A DNA stretch of 50,589 nucleotides, from positions 1-50,589 of the forward strand of contig JAQTWB010000016.1 of NCBI GenBank assembly GCA_028689495.1. The letters are read 5' to 3'. The notes under the pieces were generated by a model, which saw nothing but the letters and a program-made list of their open reading frames with translations, was not told the origin of the DNA and did no database searches. This DNA comes from a bacterium. GTDB lineage: Bacteria > Bdellovibrionota_C > UBA2361 > SZUA-149 > JAQTWB01. The translations under genes and the position numbers were made by a program. Below, in pieces: positions 33,450 to 41,990 of the stretch; position 1 is the stretch's first letter, and the number at the start of each line of letters is the position of its first letter.

Positions 33450-34847
33450 CTAAAAAATGGCACTACCCGGTGTGCGGGGGCTGGCAATCACATCGCGGAT
33501 GTTGCTCATGCCGCTGATATACATCAGCATTCGCTCCAATCCGAGACCGAAACCGGCGTGTGGCACGGTGCCAAAGCGCCGCAGGTCGCAGTACCAGCTG
33601 TAGTGATCAGTATCGAGGTTCATTTCCTTCATGCGTGCAAGTAGGATGTTGAGGTCACTTTCCCGTTCCGAGCCGCCGATGATTTCTCCCAGGCGCGGCA
33701 CGAGCAGGTCCATTGCCGAGACAGTTTTACCGCCTTCGTCGACCTTCATGTAGAACGGTTTGATTGTTTTGGGATAGTTCGTGACAAAGACCGGCTTGCC
33801 GAGAAGCTCCTCGGTCAAATAGCGCTCGTGCTCTGTTTGCAGATCGGCGCCCCAGACCGGTTTGAATTCAAAAGATTTACCAGACTTTTGCAGAGCCTCG
33901 ATGGCCTCGGTGTAGGTCAGGTGTTCAAAACTGCTGTTTGCCAGGTCGTTGAGCGAAGCGATAATGCCTTTTTCAATCCAGGCGTCGAAAAATTCCATAT
34001 CTTCGGCGGCGTGTTCGAGGCAATAGCGAGTGATGTATTTGATAAAATCCTCGGCAAGCTGCATATCGCCGGCCAGGTCACAGAAAGCCATTTCCGGTTC
34101 TACCATCCAGAATTCGGCGAGATGCTTTGGCGTATTCGAATTCTCGGCGCGAAAAGTCGGGCCAAAGGTATAGATACGCGAGAGGGCACAGGCAAAGGCT
34201 TCGGCTTCGAGCTGTCCGGATACCGTCAGGTGGGCAGCCTGACCGAAGAAATCTCCGGCAAAACACTCCGCTTCGCTCTTTTTTTCGCTGTTCGCCGGAC
34301 CTGCCGGGTTCAAGGTTGTGACGCGGAACATTTCACCGGCACCTTCGCAGTCGCTGGTGGTAATGATAGGCGTGTGCAGATAGACAAAACCGCGGGAATT
34401 GAAAAAGCTGTGGATCGCCAGGGACAGGGTGCTGCGCAGGCGAAAAACCGCACCAAAGGTGTTGGTGCGAGGGCGCAGGTGCGGAATAGTTCGCAGGAAC
34501 TCGTTTGAGTGCCGTTTTTTTTGCAGCACGTAATCGGGAGTGCTTTCACCGAGCACGGCAACTGTTTCCGCCTGAACTTCAATGCTTTGCTCCTTGCCCG
34601 GCGACTGGGCGAGTTGTCCACAAATGAGGATCGAGGCGCCAGTCGAGAGCGGTTTGACTGATGATGTAAAATCCGGCAATTCGTGGTCGACGACGACTTG
34701 TATCGATTTCAGGCAGCTGCCGTCGTTGATTTCCAGGAATGAGCAGGTTTTGGAGTCGCGTTTGGTTCTTAACCAACCGGCGATAGTTACCTTCTGTCCG
34801 CTTTTACCGGTCGAAAATACGTCTTTGATTGTTGTTCGGTTCTTCAT
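33450..34847 (-). CDS. asnS: Asparaginyl-tRNA synthetase
   Basis: A 465-residue class IIb synthetase charging tRNA-Asn. The N-terminal OB-fold (VTIAGWLRTKRDSK, then FLEINDGS) binds the anticodon; the catalytic core has motif 2 (FRAENSNTPKHLAEFWMVEPE) and motif 3 (GFGLGLERMLMYISG), and IRDVIASPRTPG at the end is the AsnRS-type finish. Length is normal. It overlaps trmH by four bases (ATGA), giving the minus-strand operon glycosidase-trmH-asnS. Its end faces the FG-GAP gene ten bases away. Confidence 0.97.
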   Translation of the reverse strand: MKNRTTIKDVFSTGKSGQKVTIAGWLRTKRDSKTCSFLEINDGSCLKSIQVVVDHELPDFTSSVKPLSTGASILICGQLAQSPGKEQSIEVQAETVAVLGESTPDYVLQKKRHSNEFLRTIPHLRPRTNTFGAVFRLRSTLSLAIHSFFNSRGFVYLHTPIITTSDCEGAGEMFRVTTLNPAGPANSEKKSEAECFAGDFFGQAAHLTVSGQLEAEAFACALSRIYTFGPTFRAENSNTPKHLAEFWMVEPEMAFCDLAGDMQLAEDFIKYITRYCLEHAAEDMEFFDAWIEKGIIASLNDLANSSFEHLTYTEAIEALQKSGKSFEFKPVWGADLQTEHERYLTEELLGKPVFVTNYPKTIKPFYMKVDEGGKTVSAMDLLVPRLGEIIGGSERESDLNILLARMKEMNLDTDHYSWYCDLRRFGTVPHAGFGLGLERMLMYISGMSNIRDVIASPRTPGSAIF

Positions 34848-35527
34848 TTTGACAGCATTCTTTTGAGTATGAGTTCGGCCCCCGGGACATCCTCCCTGAG
34901 CCAGCGGGCTTTTGTGTTAAGACGCTCTTCGTCGCTGATTGGTGGCATTTGCCTGCCGCAGTGTCTGGCGGCATAGAGACAGAGGGCAGCGGCGACCGAG
35001 ATGTTAAAACTTTCGACAAAGCCGACCATCGACAAATAGGCGCGATAATCGGCTGTGGCAAAGAAATCTTCAGCGGCGCCTTTGACTTCGTTGCCGAAAA
35101 CCAGCGCCAGTTTTTCCTGGGCAAAAGGCAGGCTCTCGACGGGGACAGACGGAAGAGCTTCATATTGTCCGCTTGAGTGCGGAGCCTGCAGGACAACAGT
35201 TTTATAGCCCTCACTCTTGACCACCCTCAAGGCTTCATCTGCTGTTTCGTGGCGGTAGATGTTGAGCCAGCGTTCCGAGCCAAGGGCGATACCGGAGTTC
35301 ATGCGGCTAGCGCCGCCGACAACGTGAATTGCATGAATGCCAAAGGCGTCGGCGCTGCGAATAACCGCCGAGATATTGTGCTCGTGGTAGACGTTGTCGA
35401 GCACGAGGGTCAAGGCAAGGGTCCGATTTTCCAGCACCTTGTCAAAACGGCGAAGGCGTTCATCGGTGACACAGGGGGCAAGAGAGTCGCAGATTCGTTC
35501 GGGGGGATAGGGAGGCAAATTGTTCAC
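34844..35527 (-). CDS. trmH: SpoU-family tRNA/rRNA 2'-O-methyltransferase, TrmH-like
   Basis: A 227-residue SPOUT methyltransferase. It has the three trefoil-knot motifs: NISAVIRSADAFG (motif 1 Asn and Arg), LVFGNEVKG (motif 2) and MVGFVESFNISVAAAL (motif 3). The short N-terminal extension (VTDERLRRFDKVLENRT) and C-terminal basic part match TrmH, which methylates the ribose of G18 in tRNA; rRNA-type SpoU enzymes usually have a different N-terminal domain. Middle gene of the operon: it begins on a GTGA overlap with the glycosidase gene and ends on an ATGA overlap with asnS. Confidence 0.88.
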   Translation of the reverse strand: MNNLPPYPPERICDSLAPCVTDERLRRFDKVLENRTLALTLVLDNVYHEHNISAVIRSADAFGIHAIHVVGGASRMNSGIALGSERWLNIYRHETADEALRVVKSEGYKTVVLQAPHSSGQYEALPSVPVESLPFAQEKLALVFGNEVKGAAEDFFATADYRAYLSMVGFVESFNISVAAALCLYAARHCGRQMPPISDEERLNTKARWLREDVPGAELILKRMLSK

Positions 35528-36384
35528 TTCTTTTTCACCGGAGTTTGTTTGGTCAGGATTTTTTCCACTGCAAGGAAGACCGGGACGGCATCGCCCCCGG
35601 AAATGACCATGTCTGTTCCGTTTTCAGCTGCACCGAATAAGCGCAGTTGTGAGGATGAGCCGCCATCGAAGTTAAGCGCCTGGCGAATTTTTAATTCCGG
35701 GCGCAGGAGAAAGGCTTGAAGCTGGCGAAAAGAGATACCGGGCAGACCGTTTTTAGTAATAAAAATAATAGCTTTGCCATCGTCGGTCAGTGCCAGTCCA
35801 CTGCGGCGGCTCATTCGTTCTTCGGCGCGAATCTTGGAGGCGACTCCATCGACAATCAGCCGGGGGCCTGCCTGAATGGCCAGTTCTGGCAAGGGGTTGG
35901 GCAGTGCGGCGGAGTTAAAACGCTGGACTTCCAGTTTTGACCGTTTCTTTTGTAAGAGCAGGCCGCTCAAGAGATTGCCTCCCTTGTGAGAAGGGTTCAG
36001 TTGTTTGCCGCTACGGACGATAAGTCCAAGTGGGGTAAGTTCCGGGGTGAAAAAGCTGGCGTTAATCAAGAGCAGGGGTTGTTTATCTTCTGCAGCTGGC
36101 AGTTTGATGTCCTCGACCTGTGATGTCTCATTTCCGAAGTCACTTGCCATAACAACAGTGGTGGCAAGATGTTCCGGGTTGTAGCGCACGAGGAAGATAG
36201 GTGAGTGAATCACGCCTTTGCCGGGCTCAGGGCTGGCGGTTGCGGTTTCAAGACCTGATTCGGACGTTATCCACTTGATTTGGTTTTGCCCGGTAATCAG
36301 ATTTTCTCCGGTAGTCAGATTCTCTCCGGGGGCGTTAACTGCTGTTATTAGTAGCAGGGCGAAACAGGTAATGATTTTATGCAT
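35524..36384 (-). CDS. Exported phosphodiester glycosidase-family (NAGPA-like) protein
   Basis: A 286-residue protein with a signal peptide, then a linker carrying a short internal repeat (TTGENLITG), then a phosphodiester glycosidase (NAGPA/DUF2233) domain: LLINASFF, TPLGLIVRSGK, IQAGPRLIVDG, RSGLALTDDGK and ALNFDGGSSSQL, the family's substrate-site motifs. Known members cleave GlcNAc from phosphodiesters, but bacterial substrates are mostly unknown. First gene of the operon with trmH and asnS, overlapping by four bases, an unexpected pairing of an envelope enzyme with tRNA genes. Confidence 0.85.
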   Translation of the reverse strand: MHKIITCFALLLITAVNAPGENLTTGENLITGQNQIKWITSESGLETATASPEPGKGVIHSPIFLVRYNPEHLATTVVMASDFGNETSQVEDIKLPAAEDKQPLLLINASFFTPELTPLGLIVRSGKQLNPSHKGGNLLSGLLLQKKRSKLEVQRFNSAALPNPLPELAIQAGPRLIVDGVASKIRAEERMSRRSGLALTDDGKAIIFITKNGLPGISFRQLQAFLLRPELKIRQALNFDGGSSSQLRLFGAAENGTDMVISGGDAVPVFLAVEKILTKQTPVKKK

Positions 36385-36568
36385 AGCGGGAGAATCCTGG
36401 ATTTAATGTTGTCTGGGAACATGCCAGAAGACTCTGCTAAATGGCACTATATTTCAATATTTTGACGGGAACGGGTTGAGCTTGGTCTCAATTGAACATA
36501 AAAACGCCAGAGAAATTAGGAGCTCTGTCCTGTTGTGCCGATGTTGTAAACAGAAAAGCTAGAAAAAA

Positions 36569-37228
36569 ATGAGAATAACCAATCATCCTTACGCACTTTT
36601 CATTGCCTTGTTAGCGACTATCCTGTGGCTGGACCTTTCTGGTGTCCAGGCCCAGCGGATGCCTTCATTTCGCGCCAAGTCCCATAAAAACACCTATGAG
36701 GATCGATATATTGCTTACATGGAGAAGCAGGAGAAGCAGGAGCTGAAAGCTCGGCAGCAATACGAAAAAGATTTGAAAAAGGCTGAAGAGGCCAAACGCA
36801 GGGACGATATGCGCAAGCTGAAAAAGGAGCTTGCGGAAAAGAACAGTGAGCTAGTTCGGGAAAGAAAGGCGAAGAGTACGAACGAGAAAAAATTGCAAAG
36901 TGAGATAGCCGAGCTGAAGAAACGCCTGGAAAAGATTGAGGGCAAGCCAGCGAGAAAAGACAATGCACATGCTTCTGAGGTGGCGGAGGAAGTGGTCAAC
37001 GAAGGAAATACAGTTGAGCAGGTGCAGCTTATCGACGAGGCCCCGCATGAAGCTCAATCGCAGGAGGTTCCACCGACTGAGACGGGTAAAGGTGATGACT
37101 TTTTCAATGAAATACAGCCGGAAACAGAAAATGAGCCAGTTATTGTCACTTCCAACGAGGAAGTGCTCGGTGAGAAAAAGCAGCCATCCACGACATTTCT
37201 CGGTAAATTAAAACGTGCCTTGTGGTAA
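36569..37228 (+). CDS. Exported coiled-coil protein of unknown function
   Basis: A 219-residue protein with a signal peptide (cleavage near VQAQ, residue 29). Residues about 50-130 are a long, highly charged Lys/Glu/Arg coiled coil (QEKQELKARQQYEKDLKKAE and onward); the rest is acidic and probably disordered, ending in a basic FLGKLKRALW. No domain is recognised. It lies in a 184-bp divergent gap from the glycosidase gene and 168 bp upstream of metF; there is no strong Shine-Dalgarno sequence. Confidence 0.72.
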   Translation: MRITNHPYALFIALLATILWLDLSGVQAQRMPSFRAKSHKNTYEDRYIAYMEKQEKQELKARQQYEKDLKKAEEAKRRDDMRKLKKELAEKNSELVRERKAKSTNEKKLQSEIAELKKRLEKIEGKPARKDNAHASEVAEEVVNEGNTVEQVQLIDEAPHEAQSQEVPPTETGKGDDFFNEIQPETENEPVIVTSNEEVLGEKKQPSTTFLGKLKRALW

Positions 37229-37396
37229 TTTTGCCCACTTTTCAGGGGAATTGTATCACCCTATAGCAGTTGCCTTTCCCCCCTTGGCTGCTGTATGGCT
37301 TGAGACCTATGTCCGGAAATTGCCGGCGGCACTAATCTAAGATTTTACGGGCAATTCCGAAATGGAAGGGCAATCCCGAAAAAGAGGGGGGAATAC

Positions 37397-38305
37397 ATGT
37401 CATACAGGCGTCGTTTGGCCGAAGGCGGCAAGATACTTTCTTTTGAGTTCTTTCCACCCAAAAGTGAAGAGCATCTTTCATTGACGCAGTCCCGAATACT
37501 TGAACTGGCGCGATTTAATCCTCAGTTTATGACTGTTACCTATGGCGCAGGTGGAGGCACGAGGCATCTGACACGTGTGCTTGCCGAGTATATTGCTCAG
37601 AACACCAGCTCTGTTGCCGTTTCCCACCTTACCTGTGTTGGTCATACAGCAGACGATATTGATCAAATACTTGCGGACCTTTACGAATCCGGGGTGCACA
37701 ATGTGCTGGCTTTGCGTGGAGACCCGCCCAAGGGGCAGGACAAGTTTGAGCAGCACCCAGATGGATTTGCCTGTGCCCGCGATCTTGTTCGCCACATCAG
37801 TAGTCGACATCCGCAGTTCGGAGTTGCCGTTGCTGGTTATCCGGAGAAGCATCTGGAGGCAGTTTCTTCGCAAGCTGACATCGATTATCTCAAGGAGAAA
37901 GTTGATGCTGGAGCCGAGTTGATTTTTACCCAACTGTTTTTTGATGAGAACCGCTATTTTGAATTCCTTGAAAAGGCCGCTGCGGTTGGAATCAATGTGC
38001 CAATCGTGCCCGGGATAATGCCGATTGGTAATGTGGCCCAAGTGCAGCGTTTTACTTCAATGTGCGGGGCTTCGATTCCTGCCGGGTTAATGACCGAGCT
38101 CGAGAAACGTCAGGATGATAATGAGGCTGTTATTGGTTTTGGTATCGAATACGCGATACAGCTTTGTCAGAAGTTGCTTGATGGCGGGGCTCCCGGAATT
38201 CACCTTTATACACTGAACAAGTCAAGGCAGGTCGTGCCTGTTGTTGAGGAGCTCTTTGGTCCGGCAAGTCCAGATTTTGCCTGCAAGTCTGTCGCGAGAG
38301 CGTAA
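37397..38305 (+). CDS. metF: Methylenetetrahydrofolate reductase
   Basis: A 302-residue FAD-dependent TIM-barrel enzyme reducing 5,10-methylene-THF to 5-methyl-THF for methionine synthesis. Seen are the N-terminal SFEFFPPKSEEH with the catalytic Glu, MTVTYGAGGGTR, SHLTCVGH, LALRGDPPKGQ, VAGYPEKHLEA, and LIFTQLFFDENRYFEF. Length is normal for bacterial MetF. GGGGG lies six bases before the ATG. Upstream (37346-37390) two imperfect direct repeats of GGGCAATNCCGAAA lie just before the ribosome binding site and could be a regulatory site; I see no SAM riboswitch. Confidence 0.96.
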   Translation: MSYRRRLAEGGKILSFEFFPPKSEEHLSLTQSRILELARFNPQFMTVTYGAGGGTRHLTRVLAEYIAQNTSSVAVSHLTCVGHTADDIDQILADLYESGVHNVLALRGDPPKGQDKFEQHPDGFACARDLVRHISSRHPQFGVAVAGYPEKHLEAVSSQADIDYLKEKVDAGAELIFTQLFFDENRYFEFLEKAAAVGINVPIVPGIMPIGNVAQVQRFTSMCGASIPAGLMTELEKRQDDNEAVIGFGIEYAIQLCQKLLDGGAPGIHLYTLNKSRQVVPVVEELFGPASPDFACKSVARA

Positions 38306-38323
38306 ATTACAGTTGATTTGCGG

Positions 38324-38899
38324 TTATTCGGGCTGGAATAATTCTTTTAGTTGAGCGGCGCTTACGGGCTTGATTATGTAGTCGTCACCCCCTTGATGCA
38401 GAAGCTCAATTATCGCCGCAGGTTTATCGACGGCGCTGGTTATAATGACTCGTGCTCTTGCGCAGCCGAATATGCCAAGCTGATCCTCTGTCTCTCGTAG
38501 CGCTTTCAGCGTTTCCTTGCCACCAGCTTTCGGCATCAGCAAATCGAGAAAAATACAATCAAACGGATGAAGTTCTGACCAAGCCTGTTCAAATAGCTGC
38601 ATCGCTTCAATGCCATCGTTAGCTACTTTGACAGTGCCATAAGGTGCCAGTGTGGCGGCAAGAGCTCTTTGGGTGACAGGATCGTCTTCAACGACCAGGA
38701 TTTGTCGCTGATAGTTTTTCACTTTTGTTTTTACGAATTTTTCATAGATCGCCCTGATTTGTCGTGTCAGGATAACCTGGAGTTTTCCGCTATTTGTCTC
38801 TTGTTCGTTAAAAGATTTGATCGTTTCCAGTAGAAGACGGACTTCAGCTTCAAGTTCGCCGATGTTTTCTCTGGAGTCGTTGCGCATGAAAGGGTCCAT
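38324..38899 (-). CDS. Response regulator (CheY-like receiver with helical N-terminal extension)
   Basis: The last 120 residues are a receiver domain: ILVVEDDPVTQ (acidic pair), phosphoacceptor Asp in FLDLLMPKAGG, Ser/Thr in IITSAVD and Lys in YIIKPVS. Before it are about 70 helical, charged residues (ENIGELEAEVRLLLETIKS). There is no output domain, so it probably acts by protein contact. I start at ATG 38899; the frame stays open to a TTG at 39178, and part of that extension could be translated since no start has a clear ribosome binding site. No kinase is adjacent. Confidence 0.78.
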   Translation of the reverse strand: MDPFMRNDSRENIGELEAEVRLLLETIKSFNEQETNSGKLQVILTRQIRAIYEKFVKTKVKNYQRQILVVEDDPVTQRALAATLAPYGTVKVANDGIEAMQLFEQAWSELHPFDCIFLDLLMPKAGGKETLKALRETEDQLGIFGCARARVIITSAVDKPAAIIELLHQGGDDYIIKPVSAAQLKELFQPE

Positions 38900-39467
38900 A
38901 AAAAATTCAGTAAGATTGTCGCGATGTGGAATCGTGCCTCGTCGTTTTATTTGGATGTATTGGCCTAGGGAGAAGTTTCTCGTCTGACGGTTGTAGATAT
39001 GCCGGGGGTTCGCTTGTAGAGTCCGATGAGACAGGCGCGGGTATGCAGGGGAACGACTGTATTCCGCTGGCGTTTCCAAGTACGGCACAAAGAAACACCT
39101 GATACGTCTGTTATTATTGGGGCTTGATGCCAAAGTGTTTTTGAAGCAGAACAGTAATTCTGGCAGATAAGAGAGCAAGCAGAATTGGACTCATTATTAT
39201 TCTAATATTGTCTCCATTTGCTCCCAGCGCATCATCGCGTCGACTTGTAGAAGTTATCCCCAAGGTTTTCTGTTTAACTAGAGGCTCTTATCTCCGAATT
39301 GGTGGAGGAGCAAGAATTTGTGCAATTTGGTCACACAAACCGGTGTTTTTGTCATAAATGAACAGATCGCGACAGCTTCTGACAGAAATCAAGGACAGAA
39401 GCACTTAACGTTGTTACCAGGAAATAATTCTGGTTTAGAAAAGAGTTATAAAAATTTGCACATCCCC
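38900..39467. other. Stretch with no confident gene
   Basis: About 570 bp. The left half is an open extension of the minus-strand response regulator whose codons I cannot confirm as translated. The right half (39179-39467) is AT-rich, has no credible gene, and should hold promoters for the divergent genes. Confidence 0.35.
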
Positions 39468-39508
39468 GCTGGAATTTTTTCGCTAAAATTTTTTTGCTGA
39501 AATTTTTC
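39468..39508 (+). repeat. Three tandem copies of a 14-base T-rich unit
   Basis: Units GCTGGAATTTTTTC, GCTAAAATTTTTTT and GCTGAAATTTTTC follow one another directly upstream of the ribosome binding site of the gene at 39519. Confidence 0.7.
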
Positions 39509-39518
39509 GCAGGGGACC

Positions 39519-39848
39519 ATGAAGAGAAGATTAAGCATGAATACAGAGAAATCCGGTGAATTTAAAACATGGCCCAGTATGACAACTGATTCATATTCTG
39601 ATTATTGCGAGCATGACAAGATTGTTGCTGCGTTGACTCGGGATGAGTGGATGGAGGTGCGTAACGACCCTGAGTTTGCTTATTGGCTTGACGAGTCTTC
39701 GCCAAACTTTCGGGCAGGGCAGAGACCAAAGGAATGGTGGTTGTATGAATCCCGAGAGCCGCGGAATCGACTTGAGGGAGAAGTTCAGCAACTTCTACGT
39801 ATGAATGAGCTGACGCCTGCCGAGCGCCGGTTTTTTGGTTTGGAATAA
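39519..39848 (+). CDS. Small hypothetical protein
   Basis: A 109-residue soluble protein rich in Trp, Glu and Arg (DEWMEVRNDPEFAYWLDE; RPKEWWLYESREPRNRLE), ending LTPAERRFFGLE. There is no signal peptide, membrane segment or recognised domain. ATG 39519 has AGGGG close upstream; an ATG at 39537 is the alternative. It is preceded by a tandem repeat and followed by an 11-bp inverted repeat that overlaps its stop, consistent with a single-gene transcript. Compositional character supports translation; function is unknown. Confidence 0.6.
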   Translation: MKRRLSMNTEKSGEFKTWPSMTTDSYSDYCEHDKIVAALTRDEWMEVRNDPEFAYWLDESSPNFRAGQRPKEWWLYESREPRNRLEGEVQQLLRMNELTPAERRFFGLE

Positions 39849-39880
39849 CCCTGTCAAGACTCCTCCTAAACAGGGTTATT
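39844..39880 (+). terminator. Inverted repeat at gene end, probable terminator
   Basis: AATAACCCTGT (39844-39854) and ACAGGGTTATT (39870-39880) are perfect complements around a 15-base loop and include the stop codon of the preceding gene. No T-run follows, so it may act as an mRNA end-protecting hairpin or as a bidirectional terminator with pgi. Confidence 0.55.
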
Positions 39881-39928
39881 ATGGGGGTAGATTCGGGACT
39901 CAACCTCCCGTTAACCAATGTGTGTAAT

Positions 39929-41584
39929 TCACTCAAAGGCAAAAAAAGTTTCTCCAGCAGTTTTGCCGCGTAAAACCTTCACGCCAAAGCGCTCATTTAC
40001 GGCAAAGCGCAAAAGAATATTGAACACCAATTCGGCTACTTCCGGTTCGCCAAGTTCAATCGCAACAAATTCGGCACTGATTTTATTCTTTCCTTTGTTT
40101 TTTGTCGCCCAGTCGCTTACTTGCCGCTGCAGACTGATTATTTGCCCGGCAGCCTTTTTGCCAGCCTCTACGCCGGGCTGGTGATAGGCGTTTATGCCGA
40201 CAAAAGAGGCATAAAAACCAACTGCCCGTTCAAACAAGGCGACGAGAGCGCCTACTGTAAAAGGAGAGAGTTCATCGATAGTTATTGTCAGTGAGAGTTT
40301 GCTTTTTTCTGCCAGTGCCAGCTTCGTGCCGTGCAGAAAACCGGAGAGATAATCAGCCGAGGTAATACCGGGTTCAACTTCCAGTTCTTCTTGAGGTGCG
40401 TCCTCAATTGCGTAGTCAGACAGCACTTCGATGAACGAGGCGAAGAAATTATCTGGCCCTTCACGTAATTGCTGAATGTAAGCGTGCTGGTCGGTTGAGC
40501 CTTTATTGCCATAAACGACAAGGCCCTGATTTACTGTGCGGCCCAGAAGGTCGTATTCCTTGCCGAGTGACTCCATTACAAGTTGCTGCAGGTATTTGGC
40601 GAATAGTCCAAGTCGGTCTTTATAAGGTAAAACCACCATATCGCGTTTTGCTGCGCCTTCTGTAGCGCGAAGCCAGGAAAGAGCCAGCAGTAATGCGGGA
40701 TTGGCGGCGGCTTCATTACTTCGGGTCAGTTCATCCATCTCCCGCGCACCGCGCAGCAAAACGTCGATGTCGATGCCCTCAAGGAGGGCAGGAACAAGTC
40801 CGACTGCCGAAAACAGGCTGGTCCTGCCACCAACCCAGTCCCACATGTGAAGGCGAGTTAACCAGCCTTCACGCTCCGCCTGTTGGTCGAGTTTGCTCCC
40901 GGAGCAGGTAATGGCCACGGCGTGACGAGTAAATGGCACATCACGGATAGAACAGAATTTTTTTGCTTCAAGCATCCCATTTCGTGTTTCTACGGTGCCA
41001 CCTGATTTGGAGACGACGATGAATAGAGTGGCGTCGAGATCCGAGTCCAGCTCAAGCAGGGTTTTTCTCATGCCATCAGGGTCAGTGTTGTCGGAAAAGT
41101 GCAGCGTTATTTCGCGATCAACTCGTGCCAAAGCTTCGGAGATAAACTGCGGCCCCAAAGCAGAACCACCGATGCCGATAAGCAGGGCGTGACGAAACTT
41201 CTTGCCGTTGGTGCTTAAGATATTGCCGTTTTTCAGTTTGGCGACGAAATCCTTGATTGCTGCAATATTCTGCCGGACTTCTTCTGCAATATTGCCGGGT
41301 GCGATCTCCGGTGTTCTCAACCAGTAGTGTCCGACTTGGCGATTTTCATCGGGATTGGCAATGCTGCCCGCTTCAAGATTACGCATCTCCTCAAGCGCCT
41401 TGTCCAGGGAAGGACTTTTATGGAAGCCATCCTTTCCCAGCCCCATGCGACTTGTATCAATACTTATACCGACTTCAGGGAAATATCGGTGCGAAGATGA
41501 AAAACTATCCCAGGCTTTGTTCATCGAGAACCCCATGATTTTACGTGTGGAAATGTTTGTTGGCGAATTGTCTCGCTGCGTCAT
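39929..41584 (-). CDS. pgi: Glucose-6-phosphate isomerase
   Basis: A 551-residue phosphoglucose isomerase of glycolysis/gluconeogenesis. It has GIGGSALGPQF, VSKSGGTVET (sugar-phosphate loop), WDWVGGRTSLFSAVG, the catalytic-Glu region VVYGNKGSTDQHAYIQQ, and INAYHQPGVEAGKK with the catalytic Lys. It is the long-type bacterial Pgi seen in cyanobacteria and Geobacter-like bacteria. ATG 41584 is taken as the start; ATG 41536 is possible, and neither has a clear ribosome binding site. Confidence 0.96.
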   Translation of the reverse strand: MTQRDNSPTNISTRKIMGFSMNKAWDSFSSSHRYFPEVGISIDTSRMGLGKDGFHKSPSLDKALEEMRNLEAGSIANPDENRQVGHYWLRTPEIAPGNIAEEVRQNIAAIKDFVAKLKNGNILSTNGKKFRHALLIGIGGSALGPQFISEALARVDREITLHFSDNTDPDGMRKTLLELDSDLDATLFIVVSKSGGTVETRNGMLEAKKFCSIRDVPFTRHAVAITCSGSKLDQQAEREGWLTRLHMWDWVGGRTSLFSAVGLVPALLEGIDIDVLLRGAREMDELTRSNEAAANPALLLALSWLRATEGAAKRDMVVLPYKDRLGLFAKYLQQLVMESLGKEYDLLGRTVNQGLVVYGNKGSTDQHAYIQQLREGPDNFFASFIEVLSDYAIEDAPQEELEVEPGITSADYLSGFLHGTKLALAEKSKLSLTITIDELSPFTVGALVALFERAVGFYASFVGINAYHQPGVEAGKKAAGQIISLQRQVSDWATKNKGKNKISAEFVAIELGEPEVAELVFNILLRFAVNERFGVKVLRGKTAGETFFAFE

Positions 41585-41711
41585 TGCATAACATCAGTTT
41601 CTGAGTCAGGCCAGACCGGGAAACACGAGGGTGAAAATTCCGGGTTCAGTTTACGATAAAATATGCCGACTAGATTCTCCATGGGATGAATATTTTGGGT
41701 GTGTTGAAAAA

Positions 41712-41737
41712 CACTCCCATTTTGGAAATGGAGAGTG
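41712..41737 (+). promoter_or_regulatory. Hairpin covering the ribosome binding site of the 55-aa gene
   Basis: CACTCCCATTT (41712-41722) pairs with AAATGG-A-GAGTG (41726-41737) around TGG, with one bulged base. The GGAG at 41730-41733, the only ribosome binding site for the ATG at 41741, is inside the stem. Translation could depend on opening it. Confidence 0.55.
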
Positions 41738-41740
41738 CAT

Positions 41741-41908
41741 ATGCAGGATTTAAAAATCGATGAATCAGTTCGCGATGCAGCTTTCCTTTGGATTGTCGCC
41801 GCTCTGCTCGGTTTGGCATGTTTCTATGAAGCAGATGCCGCACGGGCGGCTGCGAATCAGCAAATGACCGTAGACAATTGTTGTAGTGTACTTACGGACC
41901 TGATCTAG
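41741..41908 (+). CDS. 55-residue membrane or exported micro-protein
   Basis: An open frame too short for usual gene calling: 13 polar residues (MQDLKIDESVRDA), one hydrophobic segment (AFLWIVAALLGLACFYEADA) and a polar tail with a CC pair (VDNCCSVLTDLI). GGAG stands seven bases before the ATG, inside a hairpin. A very stable nested hairpin begins one base after the stop. The hydrophobic segment could be an anchor or a signal peptide with an AxA-like site (EADA). Having a ribosome binding site, a start and a terminator-like structure makes it a credible gene; function is unknown. Confidence 0.55.
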   Translation: MQDLKIDESVRDAAFLWIVAALLGLACFYEADAARAAANQQMTVDNCCSVLTDLI

Positions 41909-41954
41909 CCCGGTGTGCCATGTAGGGGCGCCTCGAGAGGCGCCCTGCACCGGG
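41909..41954 (+). terminator. Nested GC-rich hairpin after the micro-protein gene
   Basis: Outer arms CCCGGTG (41909-41915) and CACCGGG (41948-41954) enclose an inner stem GGGCGCCTC / GAGGCGCCC (41926-41945). No T-run follows. A second small stem, AGGCCG-ttt-CGGCCT (41978-41992), overlaps the stop of the minus-strand gene. It probably separates the two convergent transcripts. Confidence 0.6.
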
Positions 41955-41990
41955 TTAAATGATGAGGCTGAATGATGAGGCCGTTTCGGC

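Noticed and set aside
37284-37300. Sigma-54 promoter before metF
   Set aside because: GG-N10-GC spacing is present but five consensus positions are wrong and a housekeeping gene has no reason for it.
39318-39500. 60-residue plus-strand frame before the small hypothetical gene
   Set aside because: No ribosome binding site, compositionally like AT-rich noncoding DNA, and its end overlaps a tandem repeat.
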